DNA of 64,000 nucleotides from Pseudomonas sp. DC1.2 (GCF_034351645.1 NZ_CP133782.1:1555001-1619000); one strand, 5' to 3'. Positions 43,084-52,920 are shown, counted from the first letter of the stretch. Notes: generated from the letters alone by a model not told the origin. A program made the numbers and translations.

Positions 43084-43658
43084 CACCGTCTAACTATTTC
43101 TCAGTATCTTGGGCGGCACCAATTGTGCCATCCATATCTCTTGCAGGCATACCGCTGGGCGTCAATGCAGAAGTGCTGGGTCGTGTGTTGCTTAAGTATT
43201 TAGTTGATGCAACCAGTCAGCTGTACAAATTTGAAAATGCACCAAACATTCGATTAAGAACGCATGGTCTGGACGAGCTTGGAAATGGAGGCTACTCTTT
43301 TTCTTTGTTTAATGATGCAGTTATTGATGACCTGCTAAAAGGGACTCCCGCTCTATCAATAATGATTAGGGAGGGGAAGGTTTATGCTATTAAAGTTTAC
43401 GATTTCAGTTTTTCTGGGGAGTTTGCGCAAGAGCTTGTCTATAAAGGTGTTTTGCCAGCAGGTATCGGCTTGGGTAGTTTGGTTTCGGATCTATTGCCAT
43501 TTACATCTTTAGAGTTTGACAGCGCTGAGGAGTGGTTCTATACCGATCAGGACTATGGCGGGCTTGAAGTTACCGGCTGGGGAGTTCCTCTGGAAGATCA
43601 TCCTGATCAAATTATTACTGCTTTATGTGTGATATCAGGAACGATTGCTCAAGTCTAA
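43080..43658 (+). CDS. Immunity protein of cassette 6
   Basis: 192 residues from the ATG at 43080 (ATGA overlap with the toxin stop). The protein is mixed alpha/beta and hydrophobic in places (GIGLGSLVSDLLPF) without a true membrane helix. No family is recognised. It is the last gene of the first long cassette run and is followed by a conserved hairpin. Confidence 0.7.
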   Translation: MTPSNYFSVSWAAPIVPSISLAGIPLGVNAEVLGRVLLKYLVDATSQLYKFENAPNIRLRTHGLDELGNGGYSFSLFNDAVIDDLLKGTPALSIMIREGKVYAIKVYDFSFSGEFAQELVYKGVLPAGIGLGSLVSDLLPFTSLEFDSAEEWFYTDQDYGGLEVTGWGVPLEDHPDQIITALCVISGTIAQV

Positions 43659-43676
43659 GCAAGCGGTACTCACCTA

Positions 43677-43700
43677 ACACCGGCCAGGCCGGTGTTTTTT
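43677..43700 (+). terminator. Block-end terminator 1
   Basis: ACACCGGCC and GGCCGGTGT form a strong stem with a T run. The same hairpin type ends the next two blocks (47977 and 52921). Confidence 0.85.
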
Positions 43701-43728
43701 ATCTGGCTTTTGATTTCCCGACTTTTAT

Positions 43729-44106
43729 TTAGCCGCCTGCTTGATCCTTCCCTTTAGTCGTTGGCCCTGCTGCACGGGCAATGGCCCCGGCTACCTGGTG
43801 TTTCACAATCACCGCATCGAGCAGGCCCCGTACCAGTTCTTGCTCTTCCATGGGCATGCGTGAAATCGCTTCGAACTGGTAGCGCAGGCGATCATCCGGC
43901 CCACGCTCGTCGGTTTCGAATAGTAAAAAATCCGATGTTACGTGCAGTGCGATAGCCAGCTTTTTCAGTGCATCGGCTGTGGGCAAGGAGCTACCAGCCT
44001 CGTAGCGCTTTATCTGCTGCACATGAATTTCTGTTGCCGCCGAGAGGGCTTGTTGTGTCATGCCGAGCTTTTTGCGTAGCTCGACGATGCGTTGGGAAAA
44101 GCTCAT
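43729..44106 (-). CDS. XRE-family regulator 2 of the CDI locus
   Basis: 125 residues from the ATG at 44106. HTH: LRKKLGMTQQALSAATEIHV then QQIKRYEAGSSLPT; C-terminal half FEAISRMPMEEQELVRGLLD. It is nearly identical to the copy at 48044-48409 and a clear paralogue of 34303-34662. The frame is open further upstream (to 44622), but that part is only the antisense of the cdiA fragment. Its start codon abuts the fragment with no gap, so its own promoter must lie inside the duplicated cdiA sequence. Confidence 0.85.
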   Translation of the reverse strand: MSFSQRIVELRKKLGMTQQALSAATEIHVQQIKRYEAGSSLPTADALKKLAIALHVTSDFLLFETDERGPDDRLRYQFEAISRMPMEEQELVRGLLDAVIVKHQVAGAIARAAGPTTKGKDQAGG

Positions 44107-44843
44107 CAGTCCGGGGGCATTATCGCCGGGCGCGATGTCAGCCTGACCGCTGTTAATGGCGACGTGACCAACGAACTCACCGTCACCAGCCACAAAAGCA
44201 GCGTCGATGAGTACAGCCAGCAGACAGACGTTGTCGACAGCGCGGCGCGCATTGAAGCGGCGAACAACCTGACCATCCGCGCCGGGCGCGACCTGAATAA
44301 CACCGGCGGCGTCCTGAAAAGCGCTGCAAACACCACGATCACGGCCGGGCGAGATGTCAAGCTCAGCGCCGTCCAGCAAGTCGTCAGCCACGACTACGGC
44401 GCCGACCGCCGGGATCAAAGCATCACTCAGCACGGTTCCAGCGTGACGGCCGGTCAGGACCTGAGCATTCAGGCCGGCCGTGACCTCTTGGCCATTGCCA
44501 GCCAGATCGACGCCAAGCGCGATGTCGCCATGGCGGCGGGCGGCAATCTGACCCTGGCCTCGGCGGCGGACGAAACGCACTCGTACTACCAGGACAACAA
44601 GGTCAAGGCTCAGGAAGACCACGTCAGCCAGGTCAGCACAACCGTCAATGCTGGCGGCAATGTCACGTTGAACGCCAGTCAGGACCTGACACTCAGCTCA
44701 AGCAACGTTACGGCGGGCAATGAAGCTTATCTGGTGGCCGGTGGGCAATTGAACGTGCTGGCGGCACAAAACAGCGACTACTCGCTGTACGACATGAAGA
44801 AAAAGGGCAGTTGGGGCAGTGAGAAGACCCAGCGTGACGAAGT
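44107..44843 (+). repeat. Long repeat, copy 2
   Basis: Nearly identical to cdiA 29712-30448. The left border is exactly the regulator start codon; the right border is a gradual loss of identity. Confidence 0.92.
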
Positions 44844-46956
44844 GACCCAGGTCACCAACATCGGCAGTGAAATCAAGAGCGGTGGTGACCTGACGCTGAA
44901 GAGCGGCGGGGATCAACGTTATCAGGTCGCCACGTTGCAGAGTGGCAAAGACCTGACGTTGGACAGCGGTGGTTCGATCACCTTTGAGGCGGTGAAGGAT
45001 CTGCATGACGAGAGCCATACCAAGAGTGATAACGACGCTTTCTGGAACTCGTCAAAGGGCGAGGGCAAGACAGACGAAACCCTGCGTCAGAGCAGTCTGA
45101 TCGCGGCTGGCAATCTCACCATCAAAGCGGTTGATGGGCTGAAGATCGATATCAAACACATCGATCAGAAAAGCGTCAGCCAGACCATCGACGCGATGGT
45201 CAAGGCTGACCCGCAACTTGCCTGGCTAAAACAAGCCGAAGCGCGCGGCGATGTGGACTGGCGGCAAGTCAAGGAGATTCACGAGTCGTTCAAATACAAC
45301 AACTCAGGCTTGGGTCCGGCTGCCCAGTTGATCATTGCCATTGCTTTGGCTGCAGTCATGGGGCCGATGATGGCCGGTATGAATTCGATGCTGCAGGCCG
45401 TGTCTCTCAGTGTTGCGACCAAGGCCACAGTCAGCACCATCGACAACCGAGGCAACCTCGGTAAGGTCGTAAAAGACGTTACCTCAAAGGAAAGTATCAA
45501 GGGATATACCGTCGCTGCCGCAATGGCCGGGGTAGCGGATGGACTTCATTACAACCCGGGCAAGCTTGGCTTTGATGCCAAGAGCTTGCAAACCTTGGCC
45601 ATCAAGGTAACCGCTGACGCCGCTATAAAAACGGCTGTTTATGGCGGAAGTTTCAAAGACAACCTTGCCAGTGCTGCGATGGGCGAGGCCGTCACTGTCG
45701 GTGGCGCCGTTGGTGCTGGAGCCATTGGTGGACTGCCTTATGCGGAAAGTGGGTGGGCCAAAGTGGCCCTCCACGCCGCCCTCGGTGGCCTAATGGCAGA
45801 GGCCATGGGCGGCGACTTCCGCACCGGAGCTTTGGCTGCCGGCGCTAATCAAGCATTGGTAGAGGCACTTGCCGACAAATTGCTTCCACTGAGCGGCAAC
45901 ACCACTAGCCCTGAATACCAACAGCAAATGGCAAACCTGCTCGCGATCTCGAAGGTGATCGGTGTGCTTGGTGCTGTTGTGACCAATGGGGATGTCGGGA
46001 TTGGGGCGGCAGTTGCGGGCAATAGCACCCAGTACAACTACTTGGGGCATGCCCAATTGGAAAGAGCAGCCCGCAAGCTGCTCACTTGTACTGACCAGGC
46101 GTGTATCACGGATACGACCCGTATCTACCAGGAAATCAGCTTCCAGCAGGATCTTGATGCTGTTGCTGTTTGTATGGCGGATCGAACTCAGTGTGCGGGC
46201 CCCTCTAAAGAAGTGGCCAATACCATGGCCAATCTGAACTCGATCCGTGACACCCTCGACGCCGCGTCCCCGCAGGCTCAAGTGGCGTTACAGACCCTCA
46301 TAAATTCCAACCACGACTTCCAGGGGATGCTGGCTGCAGCCACCACTGAGAACGAAGTGGATAAAATGGTTGACTCACTCAGGTCCAAGTGGAATCTTAC
46401 TGACGCTGAAGTCAGCGCTATGAAAGAAGGTTTCAAGGTTGCTGGCGCCATAGGGATGGGCGCCGCAGGAGCTCTCGCTTACAAACGAGCTGTTGCCCGG
46501 ATCAAGGGCGCAACGGTATCGGATAAGGCCCCAAATTTTTCGCCCGATCCCTCGCCTGCCACAAAAGGGGCAGGGGCTCCCAATGTCACTATCAAAGATC
46601 ACTATGATCACCACCTGAACATGGTGGATGACATCAAGGATCAACTTTCATCTCAAGGGTTCAGAGTCAGCGAAAAAGAAATATCATTTGGCAGTTCTTG
46701 TGGCACTGGTCGTTGCAGGCCTGACATTGTGGCCGAAGCGCCAGATGGAACCCTTAGGATTATTGAAGTTAAGACCGGAAGTGCGGACCTAAGTATTCGT
46801 CAGTCCGAGATTTTTCCTCAAATAAAAGATGGGAGTTCAATTCCTAGGGGTAAAGTGGCTGAAAGCTTTGGCCTGAAGCCGGGTGTGCCGTTAAAGGAGC
46901 AAGGGTATCCTAACGGCATTCCTATTGAGATTATGAATTTCCCTGGTGCCAAGTAA
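44107..46956 (+). pseudogene. cdiA 3' fragment A, with a PD-(D/E)XK-type toxin end
   Basis: 949 codons without secretion domain, promoter or start codon; a TTG at 44092 is antisense to the regulator. Bases 44107-44843 repeat cdiA 29712-30448. Then come a divergent FHA part, a pretoxin region (ALHAALGGLMAEAMGGDFRT, NSTQYNYLGH) and a toxin of ~130 residues after ATKGAGAPN. The toxin holds GRCRPDIVAEAPDGTLRIIE and VKTGSADLSIRQSE: an Asp, then Glu-Val-Lys, as in PD-(D/E)XK nucleases, so probably a DNase or tRNase. The stop shares a base with the immunity ATG. Confidence 0.85.
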
Positions 46957-47507
46957 TGAAAGAAAAAGATGTTGTTTCAATCTTGAAGGAGCAGGGCTGG
47001 GTTTGTAGCAAGGATGAAGTTGGTGATTATTTTTGCGTCACCGATGTCGGAGGGGTTCAACTTCAGGTTATCCCATCTGTGGGTAAACGCTCGGACCATT
47101 TTCGGGTTTCGCTTATGCCCTCCATTTCCTCCAAAGAATTTTCGGAGGCTGTTTCTCTTATATTGGGTGATGGCGGTAGTAATGCTCCGATTATAGTTAG
47201 CAATGAAGCTCCGGAGAAATTGTCTGATTTTTCTAGTGATGATGTTATTAGGTTGTCGGAGAAGGCTATGTCTTGGGCTCGTTCTCAGAGTATTGAGGAG
47301 GGGTTGACGGTTTATAGACAGCTCCCAACTGATGTTAAAGGTGCAATGCCTATCCGACATTTGGCGGCTCTAGCAATAGCTGGTGATACTGGATGTTTAG
47401 ACGAATACAAGAAAAATTTTGAGAAGGGAGATAGGCTCGGATTTGTGCCTTACATTACTTCCGATATGATTGATCGAGCACTCATGATAGCCAAAAAAAA
47501 TAAATAA
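46956..47507 (+). CDS. Immunity protein of fragment A
   Basis: 183 residues; the ATG overlaps the toxin stop by one base (TAATG). The N-terminal half reads as a beta-rich domain (DYFCVTDVGGVQLQVIPSVG), the C-terminal half as helices. It is cytosolic with no recognised family. Function by position. A terminator follows seven bases later. Confidence 0.75.
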   Translation: MKEKDVVSILKEQGWVCSKDEVGDYFCVTDVGGVQLQVIPSVGKRSDHFRVSLMPSISSKEFSEAVSLILGDGGSNAPIIVSNEAPEKLSDFSSDDVIRLSEKAMSWARSQSIEEGLTVYRQLPTDVKGAMPIRHLAALAIAGDTGCLDEYKKNFEKGDRLGFVPYITSDMIDRALMIAKKNK

Positions 47508-47513
47508 CCATCC

Positions 47514-47549
47514 AATAAGAACTCCAGCCAAAGAGCTGGGGTTCTTATT
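47514..47549 (+). terminator. Terminator after fragment A immunity gene
   Basis: AATAAGAACTCCAGC (47514-47528) pairs with GCTGGGGTTCTTATT (47535-47549), with one mismatch. It is A-rich on the left and T-rich on the right. Confidence 0.8.
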
Positions 47550-47555
47550 GCCTGT

Positions 47556-47699
47556 GATTTGCCGTCGTCGCCCTCGCTGTTTAACTGTATGCAGGGAAGC
47601 CTTCGCCCCACTCCGGCAAATAGAGCTCGGAAAGTGCTTGATGAGCTTAGAATTAAAAACATTTCAGTGAAGGTGATTCATGAGCCAGGAAGTCAATAA
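47556..47699 (+). pseudogene. Remnant of a toxin 3' end
   Basis: An open frame without start runs to the TAA at 47697-47699 and ends LRPTPANRARKVLDELRIKN then ISVKVIHEPGSQ. It overlaps the first 20 bases of the next gene (47680), exactly as active toxins overlap their immunity genes here. It lacks a junction decamer and is very short, so most of the toxin has been lost. Confidence 0.55.
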
Positions 47700-47940
47700 A
47701 CAGGTTGTACGAGCTATTGCTGAGACTGCTGTATTCCTTGAGTTTTCGGGGGAGGATGCAATAAACCCGGATGCTGCCGTGCAGATGCTTGAGCAATTAG
47801 CTTCGACATTGCAAATGATGGACTCAAAAAACAAATCATCTTTGTGTTCGCTATTTGAAAATATTGCAGTGGAATACTCCGGTGAACAGGCAGAATTTGT
47901 GGAAAGTCTGGGTGAAACGCTGGGATTGATCGAGGAGTAG
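47680..47940 (+). CDS. Orphan immunity-like protein
   Basis: 86 residues, acidic and helical (AIAETAVFLEFSGEDAINPD, then AVQMLEQLASTLQMMD). No family is recognised. It sits where an immunity gene would be, after a toxin remnant and before a block-end hairpin. It may be kept because it still protects against siblings that carry the lost toxin; this is inference. Confidence 0.7.
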   Translation: MSQEVNKQVVRAIAETAVFLEFSGEDAINPDAAVQMLEQLASTLQMMDSKNKSSLCSLFENIAVEYSGEQAEFVESLGETLGLIEE

Positions 47941-47976
47941 CTCCCCCTCCGGTTGTACCGTGATGTAGATGTTCTA

Positions 47977-48002
47977 ACACCGGCCTTGCTCCGGTGTTTT
48001 TT
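47977..48002 (+). terminator. Block-end terminator 2
   Basis: ACACCGG-CCTTGCT-CCGGTGT plus a T run, of the same type as at 43677. Sequence after it (ATCTGGCTTTTGATT) matches that after terminator 1, so the duplication of regulator plus fragment starts at this hairpin. Confidence 0.85.
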
Positions 48003-48043
48003 CATCTGGCTTTTGATTCCCTGGCTTTTATTTAGCTGCCTGC

Positions 48044-48409
48044 TTATTCCTTCCCTTTAGTCGCTGGCCCTGCCGCACGGGCAATGGCCCCGGCTACCTG
48101 GTGTTTCACAATCACCGCATCGAGCAGGCCCCGTACCAGTTCTTGCTCTTCCATGGGCATGCGTGAAATCGCTTCGAACTGGTAGCGCAGGCGATCATCC
48201 GGCCCACGCTCGTCGGTTTCGAATAGTAAAAAATCCGATGTTACGTGCAGTGCGATAGCCAGCTTTTTCAGTGCATCGGCTGTGGGCAAGGAGCTACCAG
48301 CCTCGTAGCGCTTTATCTGCTGCACATGAATTTCTGTTGCCGCCGAGAGGGCTTGTTGTGTCATGCCGAGCTTTTTGCGTAGCTCGACGATGCGTTGGGA
48401 AAAGCTCAT
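48044..48409 (-). CDS. XRE-family regulator 3 of the CDI locus
   Basis: 121 residues from the ATG at 48409; almost identical to regulator 2 except for a shorter, altered C-terminus (ATKGKE against TTKGKDQAGG). The start again abuts a cdiA fragment. Being so alike, the two proteins should bind the same sites. Shared DNA between the two blocks covers hairpin, regulator and ~740 bases of fragment, about 1.2 kb. Confidence 0.85.
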   Translation of the reverse strand: MSFSQRIVELRKKLGMTQQALSAATEIHVQQIKRYEAGSSLPTADALKKLAIALHVTSDFLLFETDERGPDDRLRYQFEAISRMPMEEQELVRGLLDAVIVKHQVAGAIARAAGPATKGKE

Positions 48410-49146
48410 CAGTCCGGGGGCATTATCGCCGGGCGCGATGTCAGCCTGACCGCCGTTAATGGCGACGTGACCAACGAACTCACCGTCACCAGCCACAAAA
48501 GCAGCGTCGATGAGTACAGCCAGCAGACAGACGTTGTCGACAGCGCGGCGCGCATTGAAGCGGCGAACAACCTGACCATCCGCGCCGGGCGCGACCTGAA
48601 TAACACCGGCGGCGTCCTGAAAAGCGCTGCAAACACCACGATCACGGCCGGGCGAGATGTCAAGCTCAGCGCCGTCCAGCAAGTCGTCAGCCACGACTAC
48701 GGCGCCGACCGCCGGGATCAAAGCATCACTCAGCACGGTTCCAGCGTGACGGCCGGTCAGGACCTGAGCATTCAGGCCGGCCGTGACCTCTTGGCCATTG
48801 CCAGCCAGATCGACGCCAAGCGCGATGTCGCCATGGCGGCGGGCGGCAACCTGACCCTGGCCTCGGCGGCGGACGAAACGCACTCGTACTACCAGGACAA
48901 CAAGGTCAAGGCTCAGGAAGACCACGTCAGCCAGGTCAGCACAACCGTCAATGCTGGCGGCAATGTCACGTTGAACGCCAGTCAGGACCTGACACTCAGC
49001 TCAAGCAACGTTACGGCGGGCAATGAAGCTTATCTGGTGGCCGGTGGGCAACTGAACGTGCTGGCGGCACAAAACAGCGACTACTCGCTGTACGACATGA
49101 AGAAAAAGGGCAGTTGGGGCAGCAAGAAGACCCAGCGCGATGAAGT
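48410..49146 (+). repeat. Long repeat, copy 3
   Basis: Third copy of cdiA 29712-30448, preceded by regulator 3 just as copy 2 is by regulator 2. Identity breaks near the SWGSKKTQRDEVT codons. Confidence 0.92.
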
Positions 49147-51352
49147 GACCGACGTCAAGAACATCGGCAGCGAAATAAAGACCGGTGGCGACCTGACGTT
49201 GATCAGCGGTGGTGACCAGCGCTACCAGGGCGCCAAGCTTAACAGCGGTGGTGACCTGACGCTGGACAGCGGCGGCAGCATCACCTTTGAGGCAGTAAAA
49301 GATTCGCATCAGGAAAGTCACGAAAAGAGTGATACCAGCCTCGCGTGGATGTCGATGTCAGGCAAGGGCAGCACCGACGAAACGTTGCGCCAAAGCGTGC
49401 TAGCCGCGCAGGGCAATGTCGCAATAAATGCTGTAAATGGGCTGCATATTGACCTCAAGCAAGTCAATCAGCAGACGGTGAGCCAAGCCATTGATGCGAT
49501 GGTGGCCGCCGACCCGCAAATGGCGTGGCTGAAAGATGCTGAGCAGCGTGGGGACGTGAATTGGCAACTGATTCAGGAGGTGCATGACTCTTACGAGTAC
49601 AGCCATTCCGGGTTAGGTCAAGGGGCGATGCTGGCGATCATTATCATCGTCACGATCTTGACCGCGGGCTCGGGCACTGCCGCAGCTCTTGCTAGTTCCG
49701 CTTCCGCCGCAGCACAAACTGCCGCGCTAGCCGCTGGTATGTCAGCAGCCACGGCAGCAACTATTGGCGCCGCAGCAGCGGCTGCTGCAACGGCGAGTTT
49801 CTCGGCAGCTCTATCGTAGGCAGCCATCAGCGGGATCAACAACAAGGGCAATTTGGGCGCCACGCTCAAGGATGTGACCTCTCCGGAGAGCCTGAAAGGC
49901 TACGTCGTCAGTGGGCTGGTGGCCGGTTTTGCTGCCGGAGTACTCGACAAGGCGTTTGGTGTGACTGCCGAAGGCGCGGGAAAGGCCACTCATGGTTTCG
50001 AATTGGGTGAGCTGGATGGTTTCACTAAATACGCCGGTTACACCTTGGCCGAAAATGGCTTCGCTGCTTCGACTAACGCTGCACTTAATGGCGGCAGTCT
50101 CAAAGACGCACTGGCTCAAGCAGCCATAGGCAGTGTTGCCGATGCCTTGTCGGCCTCGATTTATAACAAGCTCGGGACCCAGCTGGAGTTTTCAGGTCTG
50201 CCCGCAAAAGTTGCAGCACACGCGTTGGTGGGTGGGCTGATCGCAGAGCTGGCTGGCGGTGATTTCAAAATGGGTGCTCTGGCCGCCGGGGCTAATGAGG
50301 CATTTGTTGCCACAATTGGCGATTCCATTTTCAAAGGCGACGCACACGATCAGCTTCTGGCGCTGACTTCACAGCTGATCGGTTTGTCTGTGACTGCCGC
50401 TGCCGGCGGCTCGGACAAGGATCAGGCGATATCCGGTTGGGTCGCCGCCCAGGCGACAAAGTTCAACAGCCTCGATCATCCAACGGCTGAAAAGCTTTTG
50501 AATGAGATCAAAGACTGCAAAGCGAGTGGCAATTGCAGCGAGGCTAAAATTCGCGAGGTGATAGCTCAATACGAGAAAATTTCGTCTGCGCGATCTGCCT
50601 TGATCGACGCTTGTACGACTCGCGCATGCGTCGAATCTATCCAGGCCAATACCATCGCCATGGACGATCCGGTTGCAAAGGACCTGTTGAACCTGTTCAA
50701 AACCTCCATCGCATATGACATGTATGGCTTGATGGTGGGTGATCCGAGCAAGGTTGCCATTCCTTCACAAGGCATGGATGCGTGGGGAGGCACTTTTTTT
50801 ACCGATGATCAACTCGCCTTTGCCAAGTACATCCAAGAAGGATGGTTGACCACTGCGGAGCAAGCTCATCTAGACACTTGGACTAAAGAAACGTCTTGGA
50901 TGGACAACGCCGCCGGGCGGGTATTGAGTGCCTCTGAGAAGGCCGGGATGTTGCTCAACCTCGGCAACACGATGTTGACCGAGGGGTGGGGTAAGGCCGC
51001 CAATGGCAATGCGCTCGGCAATAGTGCAAAGAAAGGGGACGGAATCTCCAAGGATGCTGATGGATTTGGGGATGCCACAAAAGCAACCAGCATTGAATTT
51101 TTGCCGAAAATGACCAGGAACAGCGCTGGACAAATTGAAGCGAATGTCACGCAAAGCAGTGCTATAAATACTCTTGAGGCTAGTGGTTACAAGAAAGCTG
51201 TTTCGCAGGACGGTACGGTGACAGTGCTAACAAGTGGCGATAAAACATACCGGTTTTATCCATCCTCCACGTCTACAGGGCAACCCTCGGCTTCGTTGAC
51301 AATTTCAGGTGTCAAAAAGCCCATTGCAAAAATTAGATTTGTCGGAGAATGA
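48410..51352 (+). pseudogene. cdiA 3' fragment B with an internal amber codon
   Basis: 981 codons, colinear with cdiA codon 2432 onwards, without start or secretion domain. One in-frame TAG at 49817-49819 falls in the alanine-rich stretch (FSAALS, stop, AAISGINNKG). The frame resumes directly on the other side. The pretoxin part has AAHALVGGLIAELAGGDFKM and ATKFNSLDHPTAEKLL. The toxin (~90 residues after ATKATSIEF) ends DGTVTVLTSGDKTYRFYPSS then KIRFVGE, a small domain I have seen at Rhs/CDI ends. Recombination with cdiA downstream of the amber would restore a usable toxin. Confidence 0.85.
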
Positions 51353-51908
51353 ATTGACCATATTGAATATCAGCCCTATTGACTTATCTCGCATAGTAGA
51401 AAAACTATCAGAGGTCGTCGACTTCAAGAGCGACTTGCCTTCAAAAGTTTTTTTTGAAAGCGGATTGGTGTTTTGGTTTTTTGAGCGACCACTGCTTGCA
51501 TTTATAGAGGTGGTTTCTGGGCTGATTTCAAAAAGTATCTCTAGCTATGGAATGAATGTCTTTGTTAAGTTTTCTGGCGATGAATTGCTGGATAATTCTT
51601 GCATTATTTTTGATGGGTGTGACACCGAAAATAAAATTTTGATTGTTAATGATGAGTACGTTGATTTTCTTGGCGGGGAAGTTGGCTATCCGATAGTCTT
51701 GTTTAATGAGACCCATGACTGGGTAGCTTTTGAGAGTGCGCATGAAGAATTTGGCGTTATAGCGGTTAGGGAAGCTAGTCTTCCAAAGGATTTTTCTGAG
51801 TATCTGGAGTCTAATTTCATTTCAGCTAAAATTCTTGATGAATTGGCGTTGAGTACCACTGCTGATGGCCTTATAGCAAGGGCTTTTAAGAAGTCATACA
51901 GTAGTTAG
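51309..51908 (+). CDS. Immunity protein of fragment B
   Basis: Up to 199 residues. The start is uncertain: GTG 51309, TTG 51339 or TTG 51354 are in frame and overlap or touch the toxin stop at 51352. The protein is acidic with aromatic stretches (FESGLVFWFFERPLLAFIEV). No family is recognised. It ends two bases before the cassette 7 junction. Confidence 0.72.
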   Translation: MSKSPLQKLDLSENELTILNISPIDLSRIVEKLSEVVDFKSDLPSKVFFESGLVFWFFERPLLAFIEVVSGLISKSISSYGMNVFVKFSGDELLDNSCIIFDGCDTENKILIVNDEYVDFLGGEVGYPIVLFNETHDWVAFESAHEEFGVIAVREASLPKDFSEYLESNFISAKILDELALSTTADGLIARAFKKSYSS

Positions 51909-51910
51909 TT

Positions 51911-52363
51911 GGTGCAAAAGCAACTGGCGGGGCGGTAGACCGTGCTACTACTGGGATTGAGTGGGGCAAGGGTATTCAAGGTCAAGGAATGCCTTGGGAG
52001 GATTACCTTGGGACGCAACTGCCAGCTGGCTCTCGACTACCGCCGAACTTCAAGACGTTTGACTTTTTTGATAGAACGACCGGTGTTGCGACCAGTGCAA
52101 AAACACTTGATACGACCACTGCGGCTAAAATTGCCAATCCAAGTCAGGTTTATTCATCGCTCAAAGGAAATATTGATACCGCCGCAGGGTTTACTGAGTA
52201 CGGTTTGAAGGACGTAACAGTATCCTCTAGTCAAATTACTAGTCGTGAATTGCAAGTGGCAGTTCCAAAATCTACGACGAGTGCTCAGTGGGATCAAATT
52301 AATAGAGCTATTGAGTATGGTCAGGGCAAAGGCGTTACGGTAAAAATTACCAAGGTGGATTAA
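51911..52363 (+). pseudogene. Orphan CdiA-CT toxin cassette 7, probable CdiA-type tRNase (no start codon)
   Basis: 150 codons from the decamer (GAKATGGAVDRATTGIEWGK). The core WGKGIQGQGMPWEDYLGTQL, then LPPNFKTFDFFDRTTGVATS with AKTLDT, resembles the Burkholderia CdiA-CT tRNase group with a PD-(D/E)XK-like fold: Glu in WEDY, Asp in FDFFD and Lys in AKTLDT. This is recalled, not searched. The immunity partner below fits. An internal ATG at 51989 has no good RBS. Confidence 0.8.
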
Positions 52364-52364
52364 G

Positions 52365-52895
52365 ATGAGTGATGTCGTAAAAACAGCTTGGGCAGATGCG
52401 AAAATAAATAAGGATTTTATTTCCGTAAAAACTTTTTCTGGCTATCGAAGTAGCCAAGCGGATCCGCAAGGTGTGGAGCATTTTTTCAGCCCTGACGCTG
52501 CCGATAAAGAGCTAGGCTTTGCTGTGCTTGACGCCTTGGCTCATAGCCGATTTGTGCTTCCCGAGCCGCGAAAGGATGTTTGGATTCATCCTGAAGCTAC
52601 TTTTGATATGGAGTTATACGACTACAACTTGACCAATCAACGATATGATCAATGGGTTGGCAGTACTTTGGAGCGCTATGGCTACAAGACTAAGCGTGCA
52701 TTATTTAAAGGTATGAAAAAATGCAGTATTGAAAGTAAGAGGGGGCAGATAACTATTCGTCCTAGTCATCACGAAAAGCTAGAAGCCTGGAGTGGTAAGG
52801 GGCTAAGTGAGAGTGACTATGTCATTGTCCCCTGCGGTAGTAGTCCTTCCGATGTAGGTGCGGCCTTACGCTTGGCTTTTAGTCGGTGCACCTAA
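52365..52895 (+). CDS. CdiI-type immunity protein of cassette 7 (DUF1436-like)
   Basis: 176 residues, starting one base after the toxin stop with AAGATG. FISVKTFSGYRSSQADPQGV and the LGFAVLDALAHSRFV that follows are the pattern I associate with the CdiI/DUF1436 immunity family, partner of Burkholderia-type CdiA tRNases. It closes the last block, before a hairpin and the fourth regulator. Confidence 0.8.
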   Translation: MSDVVKTAWADAKINKDFISVKTFSGYRSSQADPQGVEHFFSPDAADKELGFAVLDALAHSRFVLPEPRKDVWIHPEATFDMELYDYNLTNQRYDQWVGSTLERYGYKTKRALFKGMKKCSIESKRGQITIRPSHHEKLEAWSGKGLSESDYVIVPCGSSPSDVGAALRLAFSRCT

Positions 52896-52920
52896 TGTGT
52901 AGAGGTTTCGAGTTGATCTG

